A stretch of 64,000 nucleotides of DNA from Paulinella micropora (GCA_019918135.1 WBZZ01003979.1:40001-104000); one strand, 5' to 3'. Positions 17,901 through 29,593 are shown, counted from the first letter of the stretch. The notes: generated by a model from the letters alone, not told the origin. Numbers and translations: made by a program.

Positions 17901-20900
17901 AAAGATTTTGCAGGGAGGCCAGGCAGGCGCGCAGCTTGGCCAGGGGCTCGGTCCGCCGCAGGTCCTGCTCCTGTAACAAGCAGGTGCGCCGGGCCAAAGA
18001 GGCGGGCAACAGCCCCTGGCCGACGGGGTTCCAATGCACGCCGCAATCACAGCTTGTTAACCCCCTGTCCCCCTCGTCTACTAGGCTGCGCTTGGTGCAG
18101 TACGGGTCGCGCCACCTGTCGCGCAAAAAGCCGGCCGCACAAGACACGACCCCGCCCTGGTCGTTGCAAACCCCAGCCAAGTAGCTGCAGCGGTCGGGGG
18201 CGAGCAAAAAGCCTGCCAGCAGAGCAGGGCAGGAGACGGCAACCGTGGCCGGACCGTTGGGGTAGAGACTATTGTTGTGCCGACAATAGATGTAGTCCCC
18301 CGGCCGGCGCAGGTTTAGCATCATGTCTAGCCTCAGCGCCCTGGGCAGGGTCGGGTCCAGCTGTTTCCGCTTCAGGAAATCCTCTGTGACCAGCTCGCAA
18401 GTGATGTCCGTCCGGCCACACCGGAGGCTGGCTGCGTGATAGAATGCCTGCAAGCACAGGCCATCGTCCTCCAGGGTGGGGGCCAGCCCCACAGGCTGTG
18501 GCACACGCGACGCCGACCCCGACCCCGACCCGGAGGAGTCGTCGTCGTCGGGGGCGGCGACCGCGCCAACAGCATCTGCCACCGCCTCGGCTACTTGGCA
18601 GTATGCACGACACTGGTTCTGCATTACGGAGCACCACGTAGGGCTGAAACCCGCGCCGGCGCGTTCCGCCGAACTAAGCCAACAACCCGACCTGCCTCCT
18701 CCCCGGGCACCGCCTGCCGCCACTGCCGCTGCTACTGCTGCTGCTGCTGCTGCTTCTTCTTGGATGTCACCCGTCGCCCGACCGCCCCAAAGACCCGCCA
18801 GGGAGGTCAACCACCAGTTACCACCCAGAAGCCGGGGGAGCGCGAGGGCGCCGCAGCTGCCATGGGCCTTCGCGCAGGCTGGTGGCAGGGCGGCTCCCGC
18901 CAGCAGAGCGGTCCCGTCCCCTGTCCGCAGTACACAGTAGCTGAAACCCCGCCCTTGCAAGGCCTCCAAGAGCGCCGCCCGCGGCCAGCGCCAGCCCTGC
19001 TCTTGTTCCGACCAAAGACAAGTGCCGTCGGGGGCCGCGCGCTCCCGCCGCGTCGTATGTTTCCTCTGGCAACGGTGCGCGGCGGGTCTGCGGGGCAGGC
19101 GGCCAGGAGGCTGGCGCAGGGCTCCGCGAGCAACAGGCGCAAGTAGTCGAGCCTGCACTGCACAAACTGCCACGGGCTGTCGGGGGTGGACACACATTCG
19201 TAATCTGTTGCGGTTCCCACACACGTAATCTTGCTGCTGTTGCACGCCAGGGACAGCCGGAGGGGTCTTGCCCACGGGTGCAGGCGGGCGCAGTCCCACC
19301 AGGCTGCCAAATCCGCCGGCTCCAGCCCCGGATCAGGCGGGGCCGGGAGCTGCGGCTGGCACAGGCGGCTACCACAACTCACGTTAGCCGAGGGAGGACA
19401 GGCTGGGAGGGTCGACGGGACGGGCCCGCCTGGTTGCTCCGCGTCCGCCGAGCAACCGGGGATCTGCAATAAGGGCCACCCCCGCCGCAGCTGTTGGTCC
19501 AGCGGCAGAGGGCGCGGTCTCGCCTGCGTGCAGTAGCGGACCAGCAGGGGGCAGGCATTGCTGGGGGCTATGGGCCACGGCAGCAGCAGCCCGCACGGCG
19601 ACGACGACGGCGTACCCCACAGGCACACCGCGCCCACGTAGTTGGTGCAGTTTGAGCCTGTGCCACCCGCGCTCTGCACGGGGCCGGGGCTGCAACTTAC
19701 CCGGGCCGCCCAGCCTTCCCCGCAAGTAAAAGCGACCGACAGGCTGTCGTTAACCACTAGCGGCAGTGGTTGCAGCCCCCCGCTTGCCAGAGTATCCCCT
19801 GGTGCACAGTAGGTTGGAGTTACCCCCGCCGGCTGGTAGTCGAGCGTGCTGCCCACCCAGAAAAAGCAAGCGCCAGCCGCCAGGGGCGGCGGCGGTGGCG
19901 AGGACGCATTGCTCGCACGCTGGGGCGCGCGGCACACGGAAAGCTCGCCCTTGTCTAGTTGCAACTGCGCACATTCACCCCTAAGCGCGCTGTTCACCGC
20001 TGCCACGGGGACGGCCGCCGAAAACCAAGACAGCCGGTCGGTTCCGGACCAGCACGCGTAGGCGTCGTCGCTCGCCGACGGCGCGCAGCAGCTCGTGGTA
20101 GGCACACTGCCACGCAGTCCCGTGTTCACAGTAGTAGGGGCAGTTGCGCAGCACAAGTTCCTGCGCGGGAGGCCGCTGCGCCGCCCACCCCCGGCACTGC
20201 CTGCACAGTAGCCCCTGCACCGCGGCGCTCAGGCTATGGGTGGGGAGCCAAGTCAGCCAGGGGTAGCTCGCGGCCAGGCGCGAAGACGCTCGCGAGTCCG
20301 CGGCCCAGAAGGCAGCGGCGAAGCCGCCAGCAGCTAGGGTAGGGTCCGCCGAGGCGGAGGCGGCCGCCCGCACGACGGAGCCGTCCACCCAACCCGCGCA
20401 GGCCGGATAACAGCCTGCGTCGCCGGCACACCACCGAGCGCCGGCCCCCACGTCCTCGCAAACAAGCTCAAGCCAGCCGGCGCCCGAGAACGGGGCCGGC
20501 GCCAGCTCGCAGAAAGAGTTGCCGGCACGAGAGTCCGCGGGAGCTACGCGGAGCGGGAAGGTGCAGTTAAAGTCCATGCCCGGCCGTGACACTGCCCGGC
20601 GCAGCAGGCGACAACCCCCCCCCCCCCCCAACGCCTCCGAGGGCACCCGCTCCTGTCGCAACCAGAAAAGCCCCGCCAGTTCCCCCGAACAGTTCCAAAA
20701 GCCCAGACTGGCCGTCGAGGGCGCCTCGGCCTGCTCACAGACGATGCGCAGACCCGCGGGCCCGCAGGGCATTTCTACCCGTGGCAACGGCTCGCAGAAG
20801 CGCCCCCCCGGCTGGCCGCTGCGCCCTAGCCGGAACGGAAAGCTGCAGCTAAGGCTGCCCGCCCCCGCGCGTGCCTGTGCGCACAGCTCCGCCGCGTGGC

Positions 20901-23850
20901 CCGTTTTGGCGGACACCTCCACCAAGCCCCAGGACCTGTGCGAGAGGCTGGGAGCGCCTAGCGCGGACCAGACCAGCGATGCATCCAGCAGGGCAGGCTC
21001 CGAGCCGCCCACGGCCGGCCAGCGATCGTAGTTGAACAGGTACGCGCAGCCCGGCGCGAGGTTCCCGACACCAGCGTCCGTGCGCTGGTAACGAAACCGC
21101 AGGCGGGCTCCGTCGGGGCAGGTAAGCAGAAGGTCCGGGTTCTGTTCCCTGAGCTGTGTCAGCTCCGACGGCGGCAGACCGCTCGCAGACGCGGGCGGCC
21201 TGCACGAGGGGGCGTACTTGCACAGGGTCAGCGGATCCTGCAACCCCGTCAAGGCCCCGCAGGACCACACAGTCGACGTGCCGAGCGGGCGCTCTTCGGT
21301 AGGCACTCTTTCCTGTTCGGTCCCCCACCAAGAGGCCTCGCGGAATTCCCCCGTCCGTGGCAGCAGGGCATAGTAGCGCCCCGTCGGGAGGAGCGGGGGG
21401 CGCGACACACAGAACCGCATGCCGTCGCCCACCAAACCCGCCCGGCAGGCGCAGCGGGGCCAAGTGTCAATCAACAGGCACAGGGCCCCCTCGGCGCAGC
21501 GCACAAATTCGCAGCGCACCAGCCCCGGTGATGTCATGCTGCGGCTAGTCTTCAGCACCGGCACGCGGTACACAAAAGACTCAGAGTCGGTGCTCAGCCC
21601 CGGCCCCACCGTACTCAACAGGCGCACCAAGAGTATGTTGTAGCTTTCACGCTCGTCGTGGTGCAGCTTCCAACAGGCGGTGCCCGTGTAGATGTCGTCG
21701 CTACTGCCCGGCAGCGGCATCGACACGTCGAGCTCAAAGCTCATGCGCGGGTTTTCCGGGTCCTGCCGCAAGTAACGAACCCAGCGCCCGCCGGCACCCA
21801 GCGCGGCCAGCCGCAGGTTGGGCCAGGTGCTGGGCGAACAGTAGGACACCTGCTGTACCTCCCGGGCGATCACGTCGGCCAGATAGGTGCTCTGCCGCGG
21901 GTTGCTCGCGTTGCTAGGCGAGAGCATTATCAGCGCGCCCGAGTTTAAAACTACCAGCGCTATGCCCTGCAGCGGGATCACCAGGCACTGCTCCACTTGC
22001 TCCGAAACAAACGTCGGTTCCCACAGCTTTCTCTCCCTGAACACATACGAAGGCACGCCCGCGTTATCCGAAGACGGAGACGCTTGCAGCCACACTTGCA
22101 AGTTGCAATAGCCTAGCAGCCCCAGGTCGTCGTCTACGTTCTCGCCGCCCAGAGCCGATAGACCCTCAGACCAGACCGTGGCACTACCCGCCCGCGAACC
22201 GGGTAGCAACTCCCCTGCGTAGGCTAGGAGCGAACCGCCCGCCCAGCTGTACAACCCGTTCTCTACCAAGGGCTCGGCCGGCGCTGTCTCCCCAGGCAGT
22301 GCCTCGCTACTCCATTCGACCGCAAGCGATCCTACCGCGCAGGGAGACACCGTGAACCATAGCGCCCGCTGCTGGCTGTTGCTGCTGCTGCCGCCGCCGA
22401 CCGGCGCTAGGGCTTGGAGAGGTGCTAGCAGCAGCCGGCAGCCGGAGGGCAACAGCACGCCGGCCCCCGCGCCTGCCAGACCAGCAGGCGGAACAGGCGC
22501 CCAGCGGCCTCCAGGCGTAGACAGCGGGGCTGCCGACCAGAGCCAGACCCGCAGCCTGGCTACTAGCCTCGGCGCTGCAGCCACTGCAGCCTCCAGCGTG
22601 ACGCCCCACACTGCGCCGTCGCGCACCTGTAGCGCGCCGTGCAGCGCCTCCTCGCTCAGTAAAAACGTAAATGACTGGAGCCAAACGCTGCTATACACAA
22701 ACGCGTACGTCGTCACCCAAGCAGAACCGCCGACCTGGTAAGCAAGCAACACGTCGTCTAGCCCGTCCAGGTCCAGGTCGCCCAGCGCCAGCCGGGGCTC
22801 ACGAAACAGCAGCGCACCGGCCTTCACCGACAACAGCGTGTCAAACGGCAGTTCTCCCAAATCCAACCTCAGCTCCCAGGGCTGCAGCACATGGCAAATC
22901 AAACCCTCGCCGTTACTTGCGCGCAGCACGCCGCCCGGGCAGCTGTATGTCACCCCCGCGCCCTCAGTGTTGTCACCGTAACCGACCGCACAGTATAGTG
23001 TGCACTCCCGCCCGTCGGGCGCCAACCACCTGCACTGGTTGCCCACCATCATCGAACTATTGGGCAGTTGCCGCTGGCAGACATACGACACACAGCCCAG
23101 CTCCGTGTGGCCCTGCCACGTAGGGTCCGTGAGCCACTGCCCATTCCTGGGGCACGTGCAATTAAAGCTCCCCGCCAGGTTGGTGCACGTTGCGTTGGGG
23201 TGACAGTCGTGCGTTCTCAGCGCGCACTCGTCAACGTCCAAGCAACCGCTGACGTTCCACGTTGAGTAGACAGGGATAGCCCCCGCTCCGCTGGACAACG
23301 CCACGTCCCGCGGGCACTGCACCACGACCTTTCCCCCCGGCAGACCCCCCGTCGAGTACCCGCGCTGGCACGACACTGCACAGCTGCTCGTGTTCCGGGG
23401 CCCCTGGCACTTGCTAAAGTCATACCTCAGCCGCGTGCTCGCGTCGCTGTTGCGCACGTCACACCTCACTTGATCCGGCTCCAAGCCGGCGCCGTCTAGG
23501 TAACAGGTGCTAATCGGGGAGTTGGACGCAAGCTGTACGTACGGCTGGTAGAATGGCTGACTACAAAAACACCAAACCAGAGTCCACCCCGTGCTCGTGT
23601 TGTTCAAGCTCACGTTCATCAAAGTGGCCACGTTGAGGGTTAGGTCCTTCAAGGTTTCGTTCCGGTACTGTACTAGCGAACCATTCAAGCACTTGGTGTC
23701 TGCGCTGCCGTACGCTGTGCAGGGAATAAGCGGGTCAATAGCACACACTGCACGCCTGGTTTTAACTAGCAGCACAGCCTCGGACAAGATCAGCACATAA
23801 GCGCCAAGCAATAGCAAGGCCAGGCGCTGCAGCCCCGTTGTCAGGCACAT
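14950..23850 (-). CDS. giant secreted Cys-rich protein with EGF and FG-GAP-like modules
   Basis: ATG at 23,850 with a strong signal peptide (hydrophobic residues ~8-25). About 2,900 residues of continuous Cys-rich coding sequence extend to ~14,950. It lies in three overlapping frames, so there are two breaks, and the exact C-terminus is obscured by a G/C tract. Residues ~205-255 are a calcium-binding EGF domain (DVDEC, NATCTN, SFNCTC). A second EGF-like module lies roughly a third of the way along and others near the C-terminus. Residues ~365-395 contain an FG-GAP/VCBS-like calcium loop (GDLDLDGLDDVLL). Many N-glycosylation sequons; no membrane anchor seen. It is presumably exported as an adhesive or surface glycoprotein. 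If viral, it would be a host-interaction factor; an equally large host adhesin is possible. A CT-repeat leader precedes it. Confidence 0.65.
16684..16737. repeat. triplet-repeat tract inside the EGF gene
   Basis: Low-complexity GTT/GTG/GCT triplets encode a Thr/Ala-rich run in the secreted protein and produce a Gln-run in the frame beside it. It is a likely length-variable spacer between cysteine modules. Confidence 0.6.
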
Positions 23851-24151
23851 TTCTTGCTTTTTATTTCTCTCGCACAGAACTTTTTCTCTCTCTCTCTCTA
23901 TATATCTCTCTCTCACTCTCTCTCCCTTTCGCCTGCTTTCTTTTTATTTTGACAGCACAACCAAGTAAGTGTGTAGGGGGGGGGAAACGGGAGGCAAGGA
24001 AGAAGACTGCCCCGGAAGGAGGGGGGGGAGGGGCAAGAAGGAGGCGAGGAGATTCTTTTTTTGGGGGGGGAAGGGAGAGGAAAGTATAAAGAATGTCAAC
24101 ACTCTTTTCTCCTTTTTAATATTACTTGGGATTTCCTAACTTGCTCTTTCG
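23851..24151. promoter_or_regulatory. leader of the EGF gene with (CT)n and G-run
   Basis: The gap between the stop of the USP gene and the EGF start. 23,885-23,930 is a CT/TATA microsatellite directly upstream of the EGF ATG on the minus strand. 23,978-24,080 is G-rich on the plus strand. No ORF supported. An AT-rich tail with CTTTTTAATATTAC at 24,112 fits the 3' end of the neighbouring transcription unit only if transcribed in the other direction, so its role is unclear. Confidence 0.4.
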
Positions 24152-27079
24152 CTAAGGCAAGAGAGCTACGCCGTAATGAGCCAGCAATTGCTTAGCTAAG
24201 AGCTTCTCCACTGCAGCAGAATTGAACTTATAGTTCAGTGTCTCCTCCTGTGAATAGCCGAGGAGTACTTCTTTTTTAGCCGCCTCAGCAGGCGGAATAA
24301 TTCCTTCGCATATCGCCAAGATGATATTGGCAATATACAACATGCTCTTTCCACTCTTTTTATAGTTCGCCTTACCCGTGACGTAAACCAGCTCGGACCG
24401 CCCGACCTTTTGCCAAGAGCGCTCGGCTAGTCGGAAGATCCCCTGCCGCATCCCCAGCGCGGGTCGCGGTTTTTCGTCAATTAGCCGCAGCACCACCAGC
24501 CTGCCCGAGAAGGCTGTGTCCTCTTGCACCTCTGCCCACCCCAATCTTTTCGGCTGAGCAGCGTCGTCCAGGCGCCACCAGCCCCCCTTATCGTCGGCGC
24601 CGCGCCGGTAAGCATAGTAGTGACCGGAATCGGGCGTTTTCGAAGCACCATTATGGCACGCCACCGCCTCCAGCAGGTATGTGTACCTTCTCCCCTCGCC
24701 TGGAGTTTGCGTAATAGAAGACAAATCAGCAAAGGGAATCTGTACGGTAGGCGTAAACACTAGTGGGGTTTTTAGCTTTTCTGCTTTGAAGCTCTTCGCT
24801 CCAATGTAGGTGCGCTGTATAGCCAGCACCAGCCAGGGCGCGGCCCCCGTGGAGTCTTTTGCCACCAGGCTGCGCGTATAGGTGCAACCCTTTCTGACGC
24901 CGACGCGGGGGTTGGCGCCGGCGTTGCAGGTGGTGCAGAGCGCGTAATTTTCGTCATGCTTTTCCTGTAGGTAGGCATCTATTATTTGCTGGAGGGTCAG
25001 ATGCATTTCCAGGAATTCTAACTTTTTGCGCTCGTTTTTTGTCTTTTTCTTCTGTTCGGCCTCTATGGGCAAGTCAAGGACAATGCCTTGATGGAGCCAC
25101 GATACGTGTTCGTACACGGTTACGTGCTTTCCTGCGTAACAGACTCTTCTTTCGACTTCTCTATATTCCAGGCTGCTTTCCCACTTTTCTAAAAAGGCTT
25201 CGCAACTCTTCTTCGTGCTCGCTGGTGCATAGATTTCAGAATTAATTTTAGCGACTGCCTCAGTCACGTCAGCCATCCTGCCCCCGGAGCCTCTCTCATT
25301 CGCGGAATTGAGTCCGTGTATATCGCGTAGAATACCTTGGAGAGAGGAGTCGAGAGACTTTGTCTCTCTTACAAACCCGCTTCCGTACGGAACCAGCCCG
25401 TTGCACAACGCCTCAAGCCGGCAGCCTGCACAGTTCCCGCAAGCCCCTGCAAAATTCGACATCCTGCCGGCTAGTACCGGACAAAGACACTGGACCGCAG
25501 TGTTTAAATAACATTGGACGTCGAGATTTCGCAGGGGCTTAGGCGGCGGCTCTTCGGAGACACCGACAAACTCCCCCTTTTGGACAGCGCAAGCGGCCGG
25601 GGTCGCCATCACCACCGCGGCTTCCTGTGTCTTGTCATACCACGCCAGACAGAAGCCATCCGCTACAAACAGGTCAAGCTTATGATCAGCACTCCCACTC
25701 GACTTTTCTGTTTTCACCAAGCCAGCCAGTTGGTTGCCTAGCCACAGCCTTGGCGGGTCCAGCAATGTGTACTCTGCCGTTTTTAGCTTACAAAGTTCTT
25801 TCCACTGATCTTCGGTTAGTTTGTACTCTTTCCTTTCATGGCCGGCCAAATATTCATTCTGGAACCAATCGTTGAAAGTGCGTGCCTCGGAATTGGCAGG
25901 TTTGGACACGCCTAGACTTTGACGCGTCCATTCTTTGTGGACCGCGCTGCCCCGGAACCTTTCCTTGATACTTATCCAGAGCGCAACCTGTGTGTCGATT
26001 CGTAGGCACACACCTGAAGATTCTCTGTAGAAACCTCCTCCTCCCCATATCTTGCTATTCTGCGCCAAGAGCGTAAGCGCTTGGCTAACTTGCTCTATGT
26101 GCTTGTCTGTGCGTTGTTTCTTCTCAGCGGGCCACGACGCGCCCGCCGCCGCGTCCGACGAGAGACCAACTGGAGCTACTGCTGCTGCTCGCTCGCCCAC
26201 GCGAGCTTGACTGCAGAACCGCTTGGCCTGCTCCAGGGTTTTTTCAATCCACTTGTCTAAAAAGGGCACGCGTGTGTTGGGCCCTCCCCCCGGCAGGCTA
26301 CTCTTGCCCGCCCGCGCGATCTGGTCCTTCAGCCGAGCCAGAGCACCGTTTAAATTTGCAAAGTACTCGCCGTTCAAGTCTGCAGCGACAGCCCGCCATG
26401 CAAGGGCAGTCTCGGCTGCTGTATGCAGCGCCTTCTCCAGATCTAGATTCATCATCAGGTAGCGCGTAAGGCGGAGGTCGTCGGTCAGGATCCTGTGCAC
26501 CTCACCGCCTGGCAGTTCAGCATGCCAGATAGGCGGGCACAGCCTTGTCATAAGTTGTTGGGCCCTAGTAAAGTACAGCGAATGCTCGGGTATCAAACAC
26601 ATTTTGTAGTTGATAAACTCGAGCTCCAAAAAGGGCTTAGCATCCTCTAGATCAGTACAAACCGCTTTACAGTCTTTTAACAATTTTTGCAGGACCCCCC
26701 ATTCATCTGCGCACTTGGCCAGTTGTTCAAACAGCGTTTTGTTGTGTTTGGAAAAGTCATCGTAGTAGTTGACCTCTAGCGCATCCCGCTTCGCGCGATT
26801 ACGGCCACGTGCTATGTTTAGCAGAGCATCTGCGTCGTCCTTCACATGCCCAAACATCTCCTGCGAGGCGTTCTCCCAGTAAATGGAATTGTCGTACATC
26901 AGCCTCCACACTGTCGAAATGTTATTGGGGAAAGATTTACAGAGTTCTTCTTTCATGAACTTCTCTACCCCGCCGACTTCCGTAGCAGACAAATAGTTTT
27001 CCACATATCCCACGCTGTGCAATCTAGCAAGCCTGTCCGTTAACAACACCAAGCGCTTTTGCTGCGCTGTTGTTACCAT
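24152..27079 (-). CDS. ubiquitin-specific protease (USP/C19-type deubiquitinase)
   Basis: 975 aa from ATG 27,079. USPs cleave ubiquitin from proteins. The Cys box is present around C523 (LDVQCYLNTAVQCL, matching the NxxxxCYLNxxxQ pattern). The His box is present around H820 (SGHYYAYRR), followed by WWRLDDA with the usual Asp near 838. A zinc-ribbon-like pair of CxxC motifs lies between them (CGNCAGC region and CTTCNAG), as in many USPs. The N-terminal ~500 residues are helical and not recognised. A ~100-residue C-terminal extension follows the catalytic domain. The frame is intact. The gene is divergent from the LRR gene at 27,491 across a 411 bp G/C-rich promoter region. Catalytic residues look complete, so an active enzyme is likely. 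Confidence 0.85.
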   Translation of the reverse strand: MVTTAQQKRLVLLTDRLARLHSVGYVENYLSATEVGGVEKFMKEELCKSFPNNISTVWRLMYDNSIYWENASQEMFGHVKDDADALLNIARGRNRAKRDALEVNYYDDFSKHNKTLFEQLAKCADEWGVLQKLLKDCKAVCTDLEDAKPFLELEFINYKMCLIPEHSLYFTRAQQLMTRLCPPIWHAELPGGEVHRILTDDLRLTRYLMMNLDLEKALHTAAETALAWRAVAADLNGEYFANLNGALARLKDQIARAGKSSLPGGGPNTRVPFLDKWIEKTLEQAKRFCSQARVGERAAAVAPVGLSSDAAAGASWPAEKKQRTDKHIEQVSQALTLLAQNSKIWGGGGFYRESSGVCLRIDTQVALWISIKERFRGSAVHKEWTRQSLGVSKPANSEARTFNDWFQNEYLAGHERKEYKLTEDQWKELCKLKTAEYTLLDPPRLWLGNQLAGLVKTEKSSGSADHKLDLFVADGFCLAWYDKTQEAAVVMATPAACAVQKGEFVGVSEEPPPKPLRNLDVQCYLNTAVQCLCPVLAGRMSNFAGACGNCAGCRLEALCNGLVPYGSGFVRETKSLDSSLQGILRDIHGLNSANERGSGGRMADVTEAVAKINSEIYAPASTKKSCEAFLEKWESSLEYREVERRVCYAGKHVTVYEHVSWLHQGIVLDLPIEAEQKKKTKNERKKLEFLEMHLTLQQIIDAYLQEKHDENYALCTTCNAGANPRVGVRKGCTYTRSLVAKDSTGAAPWLVLAIQRTYIGAKSFKAEKLKTPLVFTPTVQIPFADLSSITQTPGEGRRYTYLLEAVACHNGASKTPDSGHYYAYRRGADDKGGWWRLDDAAQPKRLGWAEVQEDTAFSGRLVVLRLIDEKPRPALGMRQGIFRLAERSWQKVGRSELVYVTGKANYKKSGKSMLYIANIILAICEGIIPPAEAAKKEVLLGYSQEETLNYKFNSAAVEKLLAKQLLAHYGVALLP

Positions 27080-27490
27080 GATGTTTTCCTTTTCTTTTTC
27101 TTTGCCGCCTTTCTTATAATTTAAGAAGGTCAGTCCCTCACGCTTATTCCCCCCCCCCCCACACTCTCTTTTCTCCCCCCCCCTTCCCTCCTTGTACTCT
27201 TTCTCCCGAAAAAGGGGAAGAAAAAGGGGCAAGGAAGAGGGAGGGGGGCCCCCCCCCCCTTTTGCACACCTTTCTTCTGGTAGGCGGGAGGAGAAGGGGG
27301 GGGGCGCCCCGCCCCCCCCCCCCCCACTCGCGTACTTTGGTATTTCTTGGCAAAGACCTGTCGGGGTCTCAGAAACACACAACCCCTCCCCCCCCCAAAA
27401 AAAGCCTCTGTCTTCTCACCCCTTCTCTATCTCTATCTCTCTTTCCCCCCCTCCCTTTTTTTTGCCTCCTGGCAAGCAAGTAAGCAAGAA
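27080..27490. promoter_or_regulatory. divergent promoter region with multiple G-run/C-run tracts
   Basis: This region separates the starts of the USP gene (minus) and the LRR gene (plus). It contains at least three homopolymer clusters: C-runs at ~27,150-27,185, G-run/C-run at ~27,240-27,260, and G-run/CGCC/C-run at ~27,296-27,325. Near the plus-strand start there is a pyrimidine tract with repeated TCTATC. No convincing TATA box. The self-complementary tracts could form very stable hairpins in either transcript leader. Confidence 0.45.
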
Positions 27491-29509
27491 ATGCTAGGCA
27501 AGCGTAGACTATCGTCGTCCGATACTAGTCTGTCGACACTGGTGCCACTGAGCGTTGCAAACGAAGAGCCTGTCAGGCCTGTTTCACCTACTGCTGCAGC
27601 TTGTGTTGATGCTCAGACCGCTGCGGGGGGGGGCATGTCGCCCTTGCTGTCCGTGTTAGTGACAGACTGCATCCAGGCGCTGCCTGATCTTTCATTGCTT
27701 GTCCAACGGACGGAGAAACTTCGGCAAAGCTTCGGAGCCCTGATCAGTCACTGTCTTTCCAAAGACTCGGTGAGCCGTTCCCCGACTGAAGAGGCTGTCG
27801 TAGACGAGGTTGCGGGCTTCGTGGCCAAGGCGTTAGTGGCTTACCTAGGCTCTGCGGACGGGTCTGAGCCGGGAGCCCGGGGCGGCGTCTTGGAGCTGGC
27901 GCCAGGCGCAGACTGCACGGACGGGGGGAACGTGCCCGTGCTGCTGGATCAACTGCTGTTTATGGTGCCCAATGTGACGGAGCTGCGGCTGCGAGGGAGC
28001 GTGCTGACGGTGGCCAATTGCCTGGCCATAGTCTTCAACAGGACAGAAGGCGTCGCCCGGCACGGGAACATCCAACCATGGTCTTTGCACCTAGAGGTCT
28101 CCGAAGAGGGGGGCCCGGAGGCCTTTGGCAGGCTGCAGATCGCGTTGCAGCAGTGGCAGCAGAAAAGCACGCTGGACCTCTCGGGAGCTTATTGGACGGA
28201 CGAGCGCCTAGTAAACCTGGTGGTACAGGCGCATCTTCAGGGTCTGCAGGAGCTTGTGATGAAGGACTGCCCCGCGGTGGCGCTGGAACAGCTATCGCGT
28301 ATCTGCGAATTGCTGCCCACGCTGTGCAGCGTGAGCGCCAAGAACTGTAAGGAGGTCCGCAGCCTAGACCTGCACGGCCAGTTTTGGAACGACATGCGGG
28401 TCGAGGAGCTTGTGACCAAGGGCAATTTCGGCGCGCTGGAGGAACTGCGCATCCACGACTGCCCATTGTTTGAGGGAGCCCTGATCGGACGGACCTGTGC
28501 TCGGCTCCCTAACCTGCGTTGTCTGGTGCAGAGGCGCCTCTCCCCGTACTTCCTCCCTTGCCTTGGCCCCTCTGTTCCCTGGCCCCACACCCCCGCCCTT
28601 ATCTATCCCAAACTGGAAAACCTGCAGGTAGAGATCTCTCTCGCTGCCTTTGAAGAAACCACTCGGCCGCCCCACCCCGCGCAGGGGCTCTTGACCAAGG
28701 TAACCCTGGCCAAGCCGCTCCGTCTCTCGCTGACGCTAGACATGGGGGCGTTCAGCGCCGAGGACGCCCAGGTGCGTCGGTTGCTCTCCTTTGTCGACAC
28801 CTGGCAACTTTCTCAGCCTGGGCTCCAGTGCGAGCTACGCCTGCGCAACCTGGCCCTGTACGAACACAGGCTCAGCGGCCTGTGCTCCTCGGCTTGTGCC
28901 TTCCAGTCGCTGCTGGCGGGGCTCCTGCCCAGGTTTGAACTCACCCAACTCGACGTTAATATACAAGACTGTGACACTGACCTCCTTGAACCCCTCTATC
29001 ACATCAGTCGCTGGCAGTGCAGAGAACGCTCGGCCTGCGGCAGCGCCACCGGCTCGCAGGGCCTGCAGAAGCTGCGCATCACACACCTGGTTGGCGCCTG
29101 GAAGCTTGCCCTAATGGGCGCGGGCGCAGGCACCGTCTTCGCTGACGAAACCACCGGCACGCTCCTCGACCACGCCAACTGCCGCCTGCCCAGCAGTCTC
29201 GCCAGGCTTTTTCTGCCCGACAGCGCCCACCACGCTACCGACACCCTCAAAAGCATCGAATGGATCATCGAGCTGGGCGACCTGAGGCTCGATGCCGCCA
29301 ACATTGCACGCTACACCCAGATGCTGCGCGCCCTCTCCGCCCTCGCCACCCACCCTGCCTGCACCTTCAACGTGCGCTTGGGCGCACAAGGGCCTCTCAA
29401 CCCACTCACTCTCTCTGCCGCCGCTAACAATATCTTTGCTCCCCAGCCCAGCCCGCTGCCGCGGGCTGGAGGAGGAGCGAACGTGCCCCCCGCCGGGCTG
29501 AGATTCTAG
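27491..29509 (+). CDS. leucine-rich repeat protein
   Basis: 672 aa, ATG 27,491, stop TAG at 29,507. The N-terminal ~110 residues are Ser/Thr-rich then helical. From ~150 onward, irregular LRRs recur: VTELRLRG, WSLHLEV, STLDLSGAYW, LQELVMKDCP, VRSLDLHGQFW, LEELRIHDCP, LRCLVQRR, LQKLRITHL and similar. Pairs of repeats share a (L/H)-G-x-(Y/F)-W-(T/N)-D-x-R motif, so they arose by internal duplication. No F-box was recognised at the N-terminus, although LRRs of this cysteine-containing type usually accompany F-boxes. Intact frame. Probably a protein-interaction factor, possibly a ligase adaptor. Confidence 0.65.
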   Translation: MLGKRRLSSSDTSLSTLVPLSVANEEPVRPVSPTAAACVDAQTAAGGGMSPLLSVLVTDCIQALPDLSLLVQRTEKLRQSFGALISHCLSKDSVSRSPTEEAVVDEVAGFVAKALVAYLGSADGSEPGARGGVLELAPGADCTDGGNVPVLLDQLLFMVPNVTELRLRGSVLTVANCLAIVFNRTEGVARHGNIQPWSLHLEVSEEGGPEAFGRLQIALQQWQQKSTLDLSGAYWTDERLVNLVVQAHLQGLQELVMKDCPAVALEQLSRICELLPTLCSVSAKNCKEVRSLDLHGQFWNDMRVEELVTKGNFGALEELRIHDCPLFEGALIGRTCARLPNLRCLVQRRLSPYFLPCLGPSVPWPHTPALIYPKLENLQVEISLAAFEETTRPPHPAQGLLTKVTLAKPLRLSLTLDMGAFSAEDAQVRRLLSFVDTWQLSQPGLQCELRLRNLALYEHRLSGLCSSACAFQSLLAGLLPRFELTQLDVNIQDCDTDLLEPLYHISRWQCRERSACGSATGSQGLQKLRITHLVGAWKLALMGAGAGTVFADETTGTLLDHANCRLPSSLARLFLPDSAHHATDTLKSIEWIIELGDLRLDAANIARYTQMLRALSALATHPACTFNVRLGAQGPLNPLTLSAAANNIFAPQPSPLPRAGGGANVPPAGLRF

Positions 29510-29593
29510 TGTATAAGACGTTAATTGGATTTTTTTTTATTAAAACTCTTTTTTTTTTGGTGTGTGGTACTGTTCTGGCGCGCCACTTATCTG
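29510..29593. terminator. shared bidirectional 3' region of convergent genes
   Basis: An 84 bp gap between convergent stop codons. It holds T-runs on both sides of TTTATTAAAAC, giving ATTAAA on the plus strand and TTTTAATAAA on the minus strand. One AT-rich element could provide poly(A) or termination signals for both genes. Similar compact convergent tails are at 34,692-34,741 and 33,185-33,260. Confidence 0.45.

Noticed and set aside
16038-19146. Several long plus-strand and shifted-frame ORFs across the EGF gene
   Set aside because: Arg/Ala/Pro-rich shadows of a GC-rich minus-strand gene; none has domain-like sequence, while the minus strand has ordered Cys modules.
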